Origin: a virus
DNA: 40,151 nucleotides
Virus record (IMG/VR): IMGVR_UViG_3300021197_001444
Coordinates: 1-40,151 of that record
Strand: one strand, 5' to 3'
This document shows positions 1 through 5,457 of this stretch, one piece after another; the stretch's first letter is position 1; each line of letters opens with the position of its first letter. The position numbers and the translations under genes are program-made. The notes under the pieces were generated by a model. The model worked only from the letters and a program-made list of their open reading frames with translations. It was not told where the DNA came from and made no database searches.

Positions 1-210
1 CCTCTGTTCCGGTCGCCGCTGTTCCGGTAGCCGCTGTTCCAGTCGCCGCTGTTCCGGTCGCCGCTGTTCCGGTCGCCGCTGTTCCGGTCGCCGCTGTTCC
101 GGTAGCCGCTGTTCCGGTAGCCGCTGTTCCAGTCGCCGCTGTTCCGGTCGCCGCTGTTCCGGTAGCCGCTGTTCCGGTAGCCGCTGTTCCAGTCGCCGCT
201 GTTCCGGTCG
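1..210. repeat. 15-bp tandem repeat array with 60-bp higher-order period
   Basis: Fourteen consecutive 15-bp units, CCGCTGTTCCGGTCG and close variants, run from the left edge of the window with no spacers. Variants differ at two places only (GGTCG, GGTAG, AGTCG). Read on the minus strand from 210 downward their order is DR, DW, YR, YR, then DR, DW, YR, YR, then DR, DR, DR, DW, YR, DR. The first eight units are thus two copies of a 60-bp block. Each unit encodes five residues (D/Y-R/W-N-S-G) of the pentapeptide gene. The array reaches position 1, so its true length is unknown, and arrays like this often collapse in assembly. Confidence 0.95.
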
Positions 211-251
211 CCTGTATTTTCTTCACCAGTGTTGTTTATTTCGTCGGTCAT
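1..251 (-). CDS. Pentapeptide-repeat (NxG type) phage protein, N-terminal part
   Basis: The gene starts at ATG 251 behind AAAGGAGAG and runs off the left edge. The protein begins MTDEINNTGEENTG and then consists only of five-residue repeats of the N-S-G/N-T-G kind, the style of Pentapeptide_2 proteins and of a common phage family in which such repeats precede a conserved C-terminal domain. That C-terminal domain sits at the other end of the window (39568 onward, same strand), so the full gene most likely spans the genome junction. Function is unknown; such repeats form stacked beta structure. It lies 22 bases downstream of the HTH gene at 274-699 and is probably co-transcribed with it. Confidence 0.8.
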   Translation of the reverse strand, partial: MTDEINNTGEENTGDRNSGDWNSGYRNSGYRNSGDRNSGDWNSGYRNSGYRNSGDRNSGDRNSGDRNSGDWNSGYRNSGDRNR

Positions 252-273
252 ATCTCATCTCTCCTTTGTTTCG

Positions 274-699
274 TTACCGTGCCATGCCGTGGGAGGCGGG
301 GGTATGTGGTCGATTGTCGCGGTTCATCGCTCTTAACGCCGGAACGCTTGGGCGCACCTCAACACCAGCCCGCTTTAAGTGCGCAGAAATCGTATGAGCG
401 TGAACGCCGAACTTCTCCCCGCAGTCCCTCAGTGTGAAGCCGTCAAGGTAATATTCCGTAATCGCGCCTATATCCAGATCCATAGGCTTGCGCCCTTGAT
501 GTCCTTGTGGCGGCTTGCCCTGCGCTTTCACTGCCCAATGGATGCCGTGTCGCTGAATGTAGTTATTCAACAGCGTTCGCGAAATTCCAAGACGGTTTGC
601 GGCAAGAGCTTGCGTCACCCGCCGCGCCGCCCAACCCTTCACCAGGGCCATGCGCTCAGCCTTGTGGCGGCTACTCATCTCTACCCATGTCTCGCTCAT
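274..699 (-). CDS. Small DNA-binding protein with two helix-turn-helix segments
   Basis: 141 residues. Two stretches read as HTH motifs: about residues 29-53 (VTQALAANRLGISRTLLNNY) and 87-115 (TLRDCGEKFGVHAHTISAHL, then KRAGVEVR). The layout, basic with two HTH units, suggests a phage transcription regulator or a small transposase/terminase-like DNA binder. No catalytic motif is visible. Its ATG overlaps the stop of the gene upstream (696-699, ATGA), so translation is probably coupled. The pentapeptide gene follows 22 bases downstream. A diverged copy of its last 20 or so codons appears at the extreme right end of the window (about 40082-40151), part of the end overlap. Confidence 0.7.
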   Translation of the reverse strand: MSETWVEMSSRHKAERMALVKGWAARRVTQALAANRLGISRTLLNNYIQRHGIHWAVKAQGKPPQGHQGRKPMDLDIGAITEYYLDGFTLRDCGEKFGVHAHTISAHLKRAGVEVRPSVPALRAMNRDNRPHTPASHGMAR

Positions 700-884
700 C
701 CGTCTGTCTCCTTATCTGTTGGGGTGCGCGCCATTAACCTTGACGCCGCTTCTGATATTATTTTGAGGCTGAAGCCGGACCTTACCAATTCTAGGGTAAC
801 TGACTTCGAATGCGCCCCCTTACCCTTTGAGAGGTAAGTCATTTTTATCATGCACATTTCTATGTCCTTCACCTCCTGTGTCAT
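696..884 (-). CDS. Hypothetical small protein
   Basis: 62 residues from ATG 884, which sits 6 bases after AAGGAGAG. A GTG directly upstream (887) would add one residue. A second good SD (AGGAGGTGAAGG) lies inside the frame before an ATG 10 codons further on, so an internal start is possible. The sequence is basic and contains a helix-like stretch (LVRSGFSLKIISEAASRLMA). No family recognised. Its stop overlaps the ATG of the HTH gene by 4 bases. Confidence 0.5.
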   Translation of the reverse strand: MTQEVKDIEMCMIKMTYLSKGKGAHSKSVTLELVRSGFSLKIISEAASRLMARTPTDKETDG

Positions 885-900
885 CACGTCTCTCCTTGGG

Positions 901-1371
901 TTACAATATGCCGCGAGACTTGGCGCGTTCTGGCGTCACATAGCCCCCGTCTAAAAGCTTCTGCGCTGTCTCTGCGCTTATCATGCTGTCTGGCAAAAAC
1001 CTGTCGCTGTTGACCATGTTTGCATAGAAATCAAGGTGGGGGTCCGTCTGACCTCTGCGCGCCTCAATCAGCATGTTCTTGATGTGGCTGGGGTTGGGCT
1101 TCTTGCTGGGGAATTGGTCACGCCATTTGCGCAACCCATGCAGCACCCAATCATGGGGCCAGTCTTCCAGCGTGTCGGCCCAGTCCGCCAGTATCGCCGC
1201 CTTTACCGCCTCTGATGGTCTGTCCTTCCAGTATCCGTCAAGAATGACTTCAACCTCAAAACAAATCTTTGACCTGTGACCTTCTAGCTCCTGCTGCGAC
1301 ATTGATTGCGTTACTTGTGGCGTCTCCGCTGGAACCATTGATTGCGCGGGGACTGCTATTTCCGTTCCCAT
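901..1371 (-). CDS. Hypothetical phage protein, possible replication accessory
   Basis: 156 residues, starting at ATG 1371 with TGGAG upstream. The N-terminus is low-complexity (Q/P/S-rich to about residue 35). The rest is helical with a tryptophan-rich core (DWADTLEDWPHDWVLHGLRK) and then RDQFPSKKPNPSHIKNMLIE. Such W...HIxxML blocks occur in phage proteins beside replication genes, but I cannot name a family. It overlaps the upstream gene (1256-1618) by 116 bases in a different frame, far more than any neighbouring pair. Either the overlap is real or one of the two starts is further in. Confidence 0.6.
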   Translation of the reverse strand: MGTEIAVPAQSMVPAETPQVTQSMSQQELEGHRSKICFEVEVILDGYWKDRPSEAVKAAILADWADTLEDWPHDWVLHGLRKWRDQFPSKKPNPSHIKNMLIEARRGQTDPHLDFYANMVNSDRFLPDSMISAETAQKLLDGGYVTPERAKSRGIL

Positions 1372-1618
1372 TCTTGATTCTCCAATACCATTCCGGCTTG
1401 ATTGTCTGCCACCCGTGCTCCTGCGCTAGATCCAGCGCCTCGTCTGCATTCCCGCCGTCTTGGTTGATCTGCGCCAGGGTCTTGGCAATCATCTTTGCGG
1501 CGCGCTCTGTAAGGGGCTTCTTGGTTGCCTTGCGCCATGCTAAAAAGCTGTCTACCGCGTCTGCTGTGGAGTGGTGGCTTAGAATGGTGGTGGGGGTTTC
1601 AGGGAAGAGGTCAGTCAT
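1256..1618 (-). CDS. Phage replication-protein-like C-terminal module
   Basis: 120 residues from ATG 1618; this ATG overlaps the upstream stop (ATGA, 1615-1618) and is preferred over a start 5 codons earlier. Residues about 20-75 (FLAWRKATKKPLTERAAKMI ... AQEHGWQTIKPEWY) match the pattern of the C-terminal module of many phage replication or primosome-type proteins, where a G-W-x-x-I-x-P-E-W ending is typical. The region after WYW is G/S/N-rich and looks disordered; it is also the part that overlaps the next gene. Role in DNA replication is inferred from family resemblance only. Confidence 0.6.
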   Translation of the reverse strand: MTDLFPETPTTILSHHSTADAVDSFLAWRKATKKPLTERAAKMIAKTLAQINQDGGNADEALDLAQEHGWQTIKPEWYWRIKNGNGNSSPRAINGSSGDATSNAINVAAGARRSQVKDLF

Positions 1619-1866
1619 GATACCCTGCGCCACTCAAGAACGATAGGCATAGACCCCTCATCTATGCGGGGCTTACTGTAAACGCTAAACCAGTCATATT
1701 GGTGCCACTTTTCGTGGCCGTATTTCTCCGCGAACACCTTCTCCTGCCACGCTCCATTTGACCAAACCGTCTTAACTTGCACCGTCTCGCCTTCGTCGGG
1801 AAGCCCGTTTGAGAAGCTGACCCCATCCGCCCCGCAATCATACTTTGAGAAATCTGTATACGGCAT
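1615..1866 (-). CDS. Hypothetical small protein
   Basis: 83 residues. Start chosen at ATG 1866 because AAGGAGAGAGACGAA precedes it; the longer frame would begin before the SD. Aromatic-rich C-terminal half (EKWHQYDWFSVYSKPRIDEG, then SMPIVLEWRRV), a pattern seen in short phage proteins of unknown function. ATGA overlap with the next gene. A C/G-rich inverted repeat lies directly upstream (1890-1920). Confidence 0.65.
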   Translation of the reverse strand: MPYTDFSKYDCGADGVSFSNGLPDEGETVQVKTVWSNGAWQEKVFAEKYGHEKWHQYDWFSVYSKPRIDEGSMPIVLEWRRVS

Positions 1867-1889
1867 TTCGTCTCTCTCCTTGTTATCTG

Positions 1890-1920
1890 CCCCCACACTG
1901 CACTAGGGAGGGGGTGGGGG
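1890..1920 (-). promoter_or_regulatory. C-rich/G-rich inverted repeat in leader of 1615-1866 gene
   Basis: On the minus strand CCCCCAC and GTGGGGG form a perfect 7-bp stem around a 17-base loop, followed by CAGATAACAAGGAGAG and the start codon. A very similar arrangement (C-rich arm, loop, TGGGGGTAGATAAAGGAGAG) precedes the plus-strand gene at 10222, which argues for a shared regulatory leader rather than chance. Confidence 0.4.
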
Positions 1921-1943
1921 CCATTGGACACTTTGTCGCGGGG

Positions 1944-2138
1944 TTAGGACTTATTGACCAAGTGAAGAAGCATAGAATGGATTTCTTGAAGCATTTCATC
2001 CCGAGCCTCATCATCCGCCATCTTTGTTACGTCAACTCTTTGCTGTGTCATCGGCATATCATGCGCCCCGAATGACTTCCTGTAATGATCCTTCCTTTCC
2101 CCAAGGCTTATGCTTGAAATATCAACTAGCTCACTCAT
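1944..2138 (-). CDS. Hypothetical small protein
   Basis: 64 residues from ATG 2138, behind AAAGGAACGGATGA. Mostly helical and charged, ending in MLLHLVNKS. No family recognised. It sits between two other short reading frames in the leftward cluster, with a 77-base gap downstream that holds the inverted repeat at 1890-1920. Confidence 0.55.
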   Translation of the reverse strand: MSELVDISSISLGERKDHYRKSFGAHDMPMTQQRVDVTKMADDEARDEMLQEIHSMLLHLVNKS

Positions 2139-2163
2139 TCATCCGTTCCTTTCTGTGTGGGGG

Positions 2164-2334
2164 CTATCCACGGCCCTCGTGTCGGTACGTGGCCTTCACC
2201 ACATCAGCATCAGTCACAGCCACGACCTCAGCGCCTGCAATCTTTGCAAATCTCATCGCCTCTTCGGCGCTGTCAGCTTTCACCCAAAGGGTTTGGTCAA
2301 CTACCAGTCGCCTATTGATCTTGAAATCCTGCAT
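2164..2334 (-). CDS. Small DpnD/PcfM-like beta-alpha protein
   Basis: 56 residues. Start at ATG 2334 because GAAGGAGAGAGACG precedes it; the upstream extension lacks an SD. The sequence has the pattern of small phage proteins in which a beta hairpin is followed by 'V.ADS.EEA' and a helix (TLWVKADSAEEAMRFAKIAG). The plus-strand gene at 8250-8426 has the same layout (AWVFVEADSEEDAVKKSQSS). Function unknown. Confidence 0.65.
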   Translation of the reverse strand: MQDFKINRRLVVDQTLWVKADSAEEAMRFAKIAGAEVVAVTDADVVKATYRHEGRG

Positions 2335-2427
2335 CGTCTCTCTCCTTCTCCATAGTAAGCCACACACTACTGGTGGGCGTTAGGTACAGTTCCGCTTTCC
2401 GCTATGGCCGGTACCATCCGTAGACAG

Positions 2428-2671
2428 TTAACCGAAGCGGCCTTGCCAGTCTGCTTTCAACGTCCCGTATCCCCAAGTATGCCTGTTTCACCAGAAGGCC
2501 ACTCTGTTCGGTCCCACATAAAGCCGTGAGCGCATAGCACCGTATTCAAGTCTTGGATCTGGAAAGCCCGCACAGACGCGAAGCAATCCGGCCCGGAAAT
2601 CCGCTGTAATCTCCCCGTAGGTAGCATTGCGGCAAAGAGGCCCGTTCAGTGTCCCAGTGATCCTGGCTCAT
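2428..2671 (-). pseudogene. Possible decayed coding stretch
   Basis: No intact gene is visible here, but one minus-strand frame is open from 2667 to 2491 (59 codons, no ATG), is closed by TGA 2488-2490, and continues with plausible protein text for 19 codons to TAA 2428-2430. Its text (GEITADFRAGLLRVCAGFPD, then RLYVGPNRVAFW) reads like real protein. A second frame gives ATG 2671 to TGA 2546 (41 codons) without a well-placed SD. A frameshifted or nonsense-damaged small gene is one reading; chance is another. Confidence 0.25.
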
Positions 2672-2725
2672 AGGGTAAAGCCAATGCCCTTTGCTTTGAA
2701 AGGTCAAAAGTCAGGAAAGGTTCTG

Positions 2726-2754
2726 TTGCAACGCGCCCGCTTGTGCAGTATATT
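2726..2754 (+). promoter_or_regulatory. Sigma70-type promoter for candidate small RNA
   Basis: TTGCAA (2726-2731) and TATATT (2749-2754) are separated by exactly 17 bases on the plus strand, opposite to the surrounding minus-strand genes. Transcription would begin near 2761, immediately before two stacked hairpins. No protein reading frame follows. Confidence 0.5.
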
Positions 2755-2760
2755 TGCTAT

Positions 2761-2845
2761 TGAAGCTGCGGTGAACCGTTCCAAAAGTTCGTAGCTTCAA
2801 GGCGGCGGTTGAGATGTAACGATCTCCCGCCGCTGCTTTATTTCT
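2761..2845 (+). ncRNA. Candidate phage small RNA (promoter - hairpins - terminator)
   Basis: Starting at the predicted +1, the RNA would fold a 7-bp hairpin with arms TGAAGCT (2761-2767) and AGCTTCA (about 2793-2799). This is followed by a GC-rich compound hairpin (2802-2833) and a U-rich tail. Total length is about 80-85 nt, with no start codon plus SD inside. It lies in a 578-base stretch without confident genes and runs against the direction of both flanking genes. Not matched to a known RNA family. Confidence 0.45.
2801..2845 (+). terminator. Rho-independent terminator of candidate small RNA
   Basis: Arms GCGGCGG and CCGCCGC enclose a second stem GAGAT/ATCTC with loop GTAACG, and TGCTTTATTTC follows. 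The nested stem is unusually strong for noncoding phage DNA; the T-tract is interrupted, so termination may be partial. Confidence 0.6.
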
Positions 2846-2912
2846 AAGCCATATCACGCCAGATGAAAAGTGAGTAAAACTAAACATCTTGGCACGAGAT
2901 TATGAGGGTTGA

Positions 2913-3299
2913 TCATGTTCTGGGGTGGTTTTTGGTTAGCATGTCAACCGCGACCCACGCTTTCGTGTGAAACTCTGCGGGGCTTTCCTGAAGATTTTCA
3001 AAATCCTCATAGACTGCGCACCACATGCGTTTCCCATTTTTATCGGTTCCATCCTCGAATACGCGCGGCCCGTATTTTTCAGGCCCAGAATGCACAGGGC
3101 AAGCAAGACCACCGGCGAACCCGGCAAATTTATTGTCATCCCTGACATAGTAACCCTTTGGCGCGTGGTAACGCATAGCACCCTCTATCTGAACCCCATA
3201 GGCATCATTACCGCAACATCCAGACGGCAAGCCGCCAGACCACATCGCCACAGAACATGGCCCCGCATCCTTGATAAATCCATATGCACTTTTAGTCAT
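2913..3299 (-). CDS. Hypothetical phage protein
   Basis: 128 residues from ATG 3299 with GGAGAATGAC upstream. Rich in glycine and aromatic residues, with five cysteines (GPCSVAMW, SGCCGNDAYG, GGLACPVHSG, MWCAVYEDFE). The spacing is not a clear zinc-binding pattern. Compact, no membrane segment or signal peptide. No family recognised. It is isolated between two regions without protein genes. Confidence 0.65.
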   Translation of the reverse strand: MTKSAYGFIKDAGPCSVAMWSGGLPSGCCGNDAYGVQIEGAMRYHAPKGYYVRDDNKFAGFAGGLACPVHSGPEKYGPRVFEDGTDKNGKRMWCAVYEDFENLQESPAEFHTKAWVAVDMLTKNHPRT

Positions 3300-3372
3300 G
3301 TCATTCTCCTATCCATTACCCCTACACCCTACCACCACCCCACCCCCGTTGACATGCGACGTTCTGCCACAT

Positions 3373-3401
3373 TTGCGTGGGTGTGTGATGTAGGGTATGG
3401 T
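3373..3401 (+). promoter_or_regulatory. Possible plus-strand promoter
   Basis: TTGCGT (3373-3378) and TATGGT (3396-3401) are spaced by 17 bases. The -10 box is identical to that in front of tRNA-Asn. Transcription would run through 3408-3825, a region with no convincing protein gene but with the tRNA-like element and tRNA-Asn. A TTGACA at 3349-3354 has no matching -10 box. Confidence 0.35.
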
Positions 3402-3616
3402 CAGGGGGAGCGGCGGCGTGGAAAGTAGACACGTCCCACTGCAAGGGGGAAGCCCTGAAATAGAGTAGCATCGCTTACGAGTTGTGCGAACAAATACAGG
3501 CATTAGCAGGAGTAACGCCCTGCCCGCTCAAACATAACCGCTTTTATGTGGTGTGAGCATAAGCCAAAGGATGTCACTGCATAGCGCAGACACCACCGGT
3601 GGACCTCACCCTTCAT
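3402..3616 (+). other. Non-coding stretch upstream of tRNA-like element
   Basis: Reading frames here are short and lack good SD sites; the longest minus frame (3309-3503) has an implausible composition. The visible structure is a perfect 10-bp palindrome CCACCGGTGG at 3593-3602 just before the tRNA-like element. It may be the 5' part of a processed RNA started at the 3373-3401 promoter, or simply spacer. Confidence 0.35.
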
Positions 3617-3698
3617 GAGCGCGGCGGTCCCTGATTGATCACAGGGGAGGTGGTAAGGTCGCACACCGCGCGGGTTCGATACCCGTCACGCGCTCAAC
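3617..3698 (+). other. tRNA-like element (divergent or decayed tRNA)
   Basis: GAGCGCG (3617-3623) pairs perfectly with CGCGCTC (3689-3695). Before the 3' arm lies a standard T arm, GCGGG-TTCGATA-CCCGT (3670-3686). A central hairpin CCCTG...CAGGG (3630-3646) sits where an anticodon arm could be, and a G-rich segment follows it like a long variable region. A normal D arm is missing, there are two extra bases between T stem and acceptor, and no CCA is encoded. It is therefore not a standard tRNA. It sits 55 bases upstream of an intact tRNA-Asn on the same strand. Confidence 0.45.
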
Positions 3699-3711
3699 CC
3701 CCTCCCCAGCA

Positions 3712-3739
3712 TTGACACCCCCACGTTAGAGCGTATGGT
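3712..3739 (+). promoter_or_regulatory. Promoter of tRNA-Asn
   Basis: A consensus -35 TTGACA (3712-3717), a 16-base spacer and TATGGT (3734-3739) place transcription start near 3746, five bases before the tRNA. The position fits a dedicated promoter. Confidence 0.6.
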
Positions 3740-3750
3740 GTGGGCAACGT

Positions 3751-3825
3751 TGCTTAGTAGCTCAGAGGAAGAGCGAACGCCTGTTAAGCGTTTGGTCGCT
3801 GGTTCGATCCCAGCCTAAGCAGCCA
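3751..3825 (+). tRNA. tRNA-Asn(GTT)
   Basis: The full cloverleaf is visible: acceptor TGCTTAG/CTAAGCA, D arm GCTC...GAGC, anticodon arm AACGC-CTGTTAA-GCGTT with anticodon GTT, variable TGGTC, T arm GCTGG-TTCGATC-CCAGC, then G and an encoded CCA (3823-3825). It decodes AAC/AAT. It lies in a plus-strand RNA-gene island between leftward protein genes and carries its own promoter. Confidence 0.95.
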
Positions 3826-3868
3826 ACCAATCCGCGCTGTTAATTGCCCACCCAGGCCAGCGCCAAGC

Positions 3869-3900
3869 CAAGGCCCTCACGCTCTCCTGTGGGGGCCTTG
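3869..3900. terminator. Hairpin between tRNA-Asn and the leftward cluster
   Basis: CAAGGCCC (3869-3876) and GGGCCTTG (3893-3900) form a perfect 8-bp stem with a 16-base loop. It sits between the end of tRNA-Asn on the plus strand and the stop of the minus-strand gene at 3905, so it can serve both directions. There is no T-tract on either side, so it may be a processing or weak termination signal. Confidence 0.5.
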
Positions 3901-3904
3901 TGCG

Positions 3905-4090
3905 TTAGAGGGCAACCCCTGTCTCTTCCTTGAACCTATTGCGCAGAAGAATGTGCGATATACCCGACACCACACCACCGCCAGGGCATTGCGCAAAGAA
4001 GGCAGACTTGTCGTCGTGATGCTGACCACACTTTTTGCAGAACATGGTCTTGGCGTCGATCAGGTGCTCGTGTGCGTCGGGGTCAGTCAT
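3905..4090 (-). CDS. Small zinc-ribbon-like protein
   Basis: 61 residues. A CxxC knuckle with nearby histidines (MFCKKCGQHHDD, about residues 17-28) suggests metal binding; one further Cys (about residue 35) follows. Last gene of the leftward operon 3905-6678. Its ATG overlaps the stop of the resolvase gene by 4 bases, so translation is coupled to it. Function unknown. Confidence 0.65.
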   Translation of the reverse strand: MTDPDAHEHLIDAKTMFCKKCGQHHDDKSAFFAQCPGGGVVSGISHILLRNRFKEETGVAL

Positions 4091-4470
4091 ATGACTTTCC
4101 CTCGATGCTCTACCAATACAGTAAGAGGCTGAGAAAAGGTTATCAGCACATACCCATGCTTTGCCTTGTCAGGCTCCCCGCGCCGGATCGACATGGACCA
4201 CCCGTAGTCATCCACGACCATCGCCTCCGCAATACCGTCTAGGCCGTACTTGATCGCCCCTAGCATCCCGTCAAGATCCCTGCGCCGCTTGTCTGGCGGA
4301 AAGAATGTGATGTCCAAGTGAGGCAGTGACGGGTCCAGCTTTGCGTTCTTCGCCAGCGCCCAGCACGTCGCCTTGTATCTCTTGCGGATGCTCGTTGCGT
4401 GAAGGTGCTTCTTACGGCTGTTGGGGTGCAGCGCCTTGTCGGGCCATGGGATTGATACGGTGTTTTTCAT
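4087..4470 (-). CDS. rusA: RusA-type Holliday junction resolvase
   Basis: 127 residues. RusA-family enzymes are dimers that cut four-way junctions with Mg2+ held by three aspartates. Here the core is FFPPDKRRRDLDGMLGAIKY (D65 and D67) and MVVDDYGW (D87/D88), a spacing close to E. coli RusA D70, D72 and D91. The start is ATG 4470, overlapping the upstream stop (ATGA, 4467-4470) with GGGGACGA before it; a longer frame exists but lacks support. It would resolve recombination or replication intermediates before packaging, alongside the annealing protein and NinB encoded in the rightward operon. Confidence 0.9.
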   Translation of the reverse strand: MKNTVSIPWPDKALHPNSRKKHLHATSIRKRYKATCWALAKNAKLDPSLPHLDITFFPPDKRRRDLDGMLGAIKYGLDGIAEAMVVDDYGWSMSIRRGEPDKAKHGYVLITFSQPLTVLVEHRGKVI

Positions 4471-4721
4471 TCGTCCCCCTCTATCTCTCTCCGGCACTCA
4501 CGGTCTACTTGGAAGCTGGACGTACGCGATTCGTTAAACCCCATCAGAATGGATAGAATGCGCTGATATGCTGCATTTTCCGTTGGGTCATACTTCACCC
4601 AAGATTCATCTAGCATTTCAACAGGGTGCTCGTTGCTTAATCGTCCAGCCATGAAGGCATGTTTTAGCATGTTGCTAAGGTCCTGCGGCTTCAATGATAG
4701 CGGATCTGGTGTCTCTGGCAT
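4467..4721 (-). CDS. Hypothetical small protein
   Basis: 84 residues from ATG 4721, with GGAGGGTGAGTG upstream. A GTG at 4724 would also work and would give a GTGA overlap with the previous stop. Charged, probably helical; no motif recognised. Tightly packed between the resolvase gene and a KPLEW-type phage protein. Confidence 0.6.
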   Translation of the reverse strand: MPETPDPLSLKPQDLSNMLKHAFMAGRLSNEHPVEMLDESWVKYDPTENAAYQRILSILMGFNESRTSSFQVDRECRREIEGDE

Positions 4722-5095
4722 CACTCACCCTCCAAGGCTGAGAGAATGCGGCGGGAATAATCGGCTTGGGCTGCGGCTTTGGCAGAGTTGATGTCGCCGC
4801 CAACAGGCCAGCCGCATTCTTCGTTGGGTCGCCTCAGATAGCCCCCTCCATTAATCTCCCAAACCGTGTATTCACCAAAGATGGTGGAGGCGATTTCCAC
4901 AGTGTCGTGATGCTCTGGAAAGTGCCACTCCAGCGGCTTCACCTTGGGGGCTGCTAGGTCTCGGCGTAGGTAGCCCGCCTTTTCCATCGCGTCTTCCCCA
5001 TGCCTCTCCTCCGCCATCATGATTGACGCCAGAGCGTTGCAAATGCTAATCGGATGACCGCAATCTTCGCATGTCATTTCTTTTCGCTTGCTCAT
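4721..5095 (-). CDS. Hypothetical phage protein with N-terminal CxxC and VKPLEW motif
   Basis: 124 residues. The N-terminus has CEDCGHPISIC, a possible half zinc site. After about residue 50 comes KVKPLEWHF followed by alternating beta-type sequence (FGEYTVWEINGGGYLRRPNE), the hallmark of a widespread phage family of unknown function beginning V-K-P-L-x-W. The C-terminal helix (INSAKAAAQADYSRRILSAL) is also typical. ATGA overlap with the upstream gene. Confidence 0.7.
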   Translation of the reverse strand: MSKRKEMTCEDCGHPISICNALASIMMAEERHGEDAMEKAGYLRRDLAAPKVKPLEWHFPEHHDTVEIASTIFGEYTVWEINGGGYLRRPNEECGWPVGGDINSAKAAAQADYSRRILSALEGE

Positions 5096-5457
5096 CCCAA
5101 GCCCTCCATTTTCTCAAGCGCTACAATCCGCTTGCGTATCTTCATTGCAATCTCGTGATGAATAGCCTCACCTCGCCTGTCACCATTGAGAATGCATTTG
5201 CTGGCATCAACCCCAGCGTCAATAAGGGCACTGTGAGCGGCCGTCAGGGCATAGTCGCAGGTATCACACTTACATTCCGGCGATTCCAAGGTGGTGGCGT
5301 CAAGCTTTACGCTGAACCGTTCGTCATCATAGTTGGCATTGGCGTTGCGGATAGCCTCCCCCAAGTCTGCGCGGCGACTGGTGGGTGGCTCCATGAACTC
5401 ATCGCTGGTTAGCTCTGCGGAGGGGCGGCGGTTGAATAGGTTGATGAGGAATTTCAT
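5092..5457 (-). CDS. Hypothetical protein with CxCxxC cluster
   Basis: 121 residues. The N-terminus (MKFLINLFNRR) is hydrophobic and basic but too short for a clear membrane segment. SPECKCDTCDYAL (about residues 59-71) and a further Cys (about 88) could bind metal. C-terminal half helical and basic. ATGA overlaps at both ends place it in a translationally coupled series between the methyltransferase and the KPLEW protein. No family recognised. Confidence 0.6.
   Translation of the reverse strand: MKFLINLFNRRPSAELTSDEFMEPPTSRRADLGEAIRNANANYDDERFSVKLDATTLESPECKCDTCDYALTAAHSALIDAGVDASKCILNGDRRGEAIHHEIAMKIRKRIVALEKMEGLG

Noticed and set aside
1-210. CRISPR-like repeat array
   Set aside because: Units are 15 bp with no spacers and keep one open frame through the whole array, so this is coding tandem repeat.
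379-837. 152-codon plus-strand frame opposite the HTH gene
   Set aside because: It is antisense to two well-packed minus-strand genes with good SDs, and its text has no recognisable features.
3309-3503. 64-codon minus-strand frame upstream of 2913-3299
   Set aside because: Composition is P/T/C/G-rich with no SD and it overlaps promoter-like sequence; looks like a chance frame.
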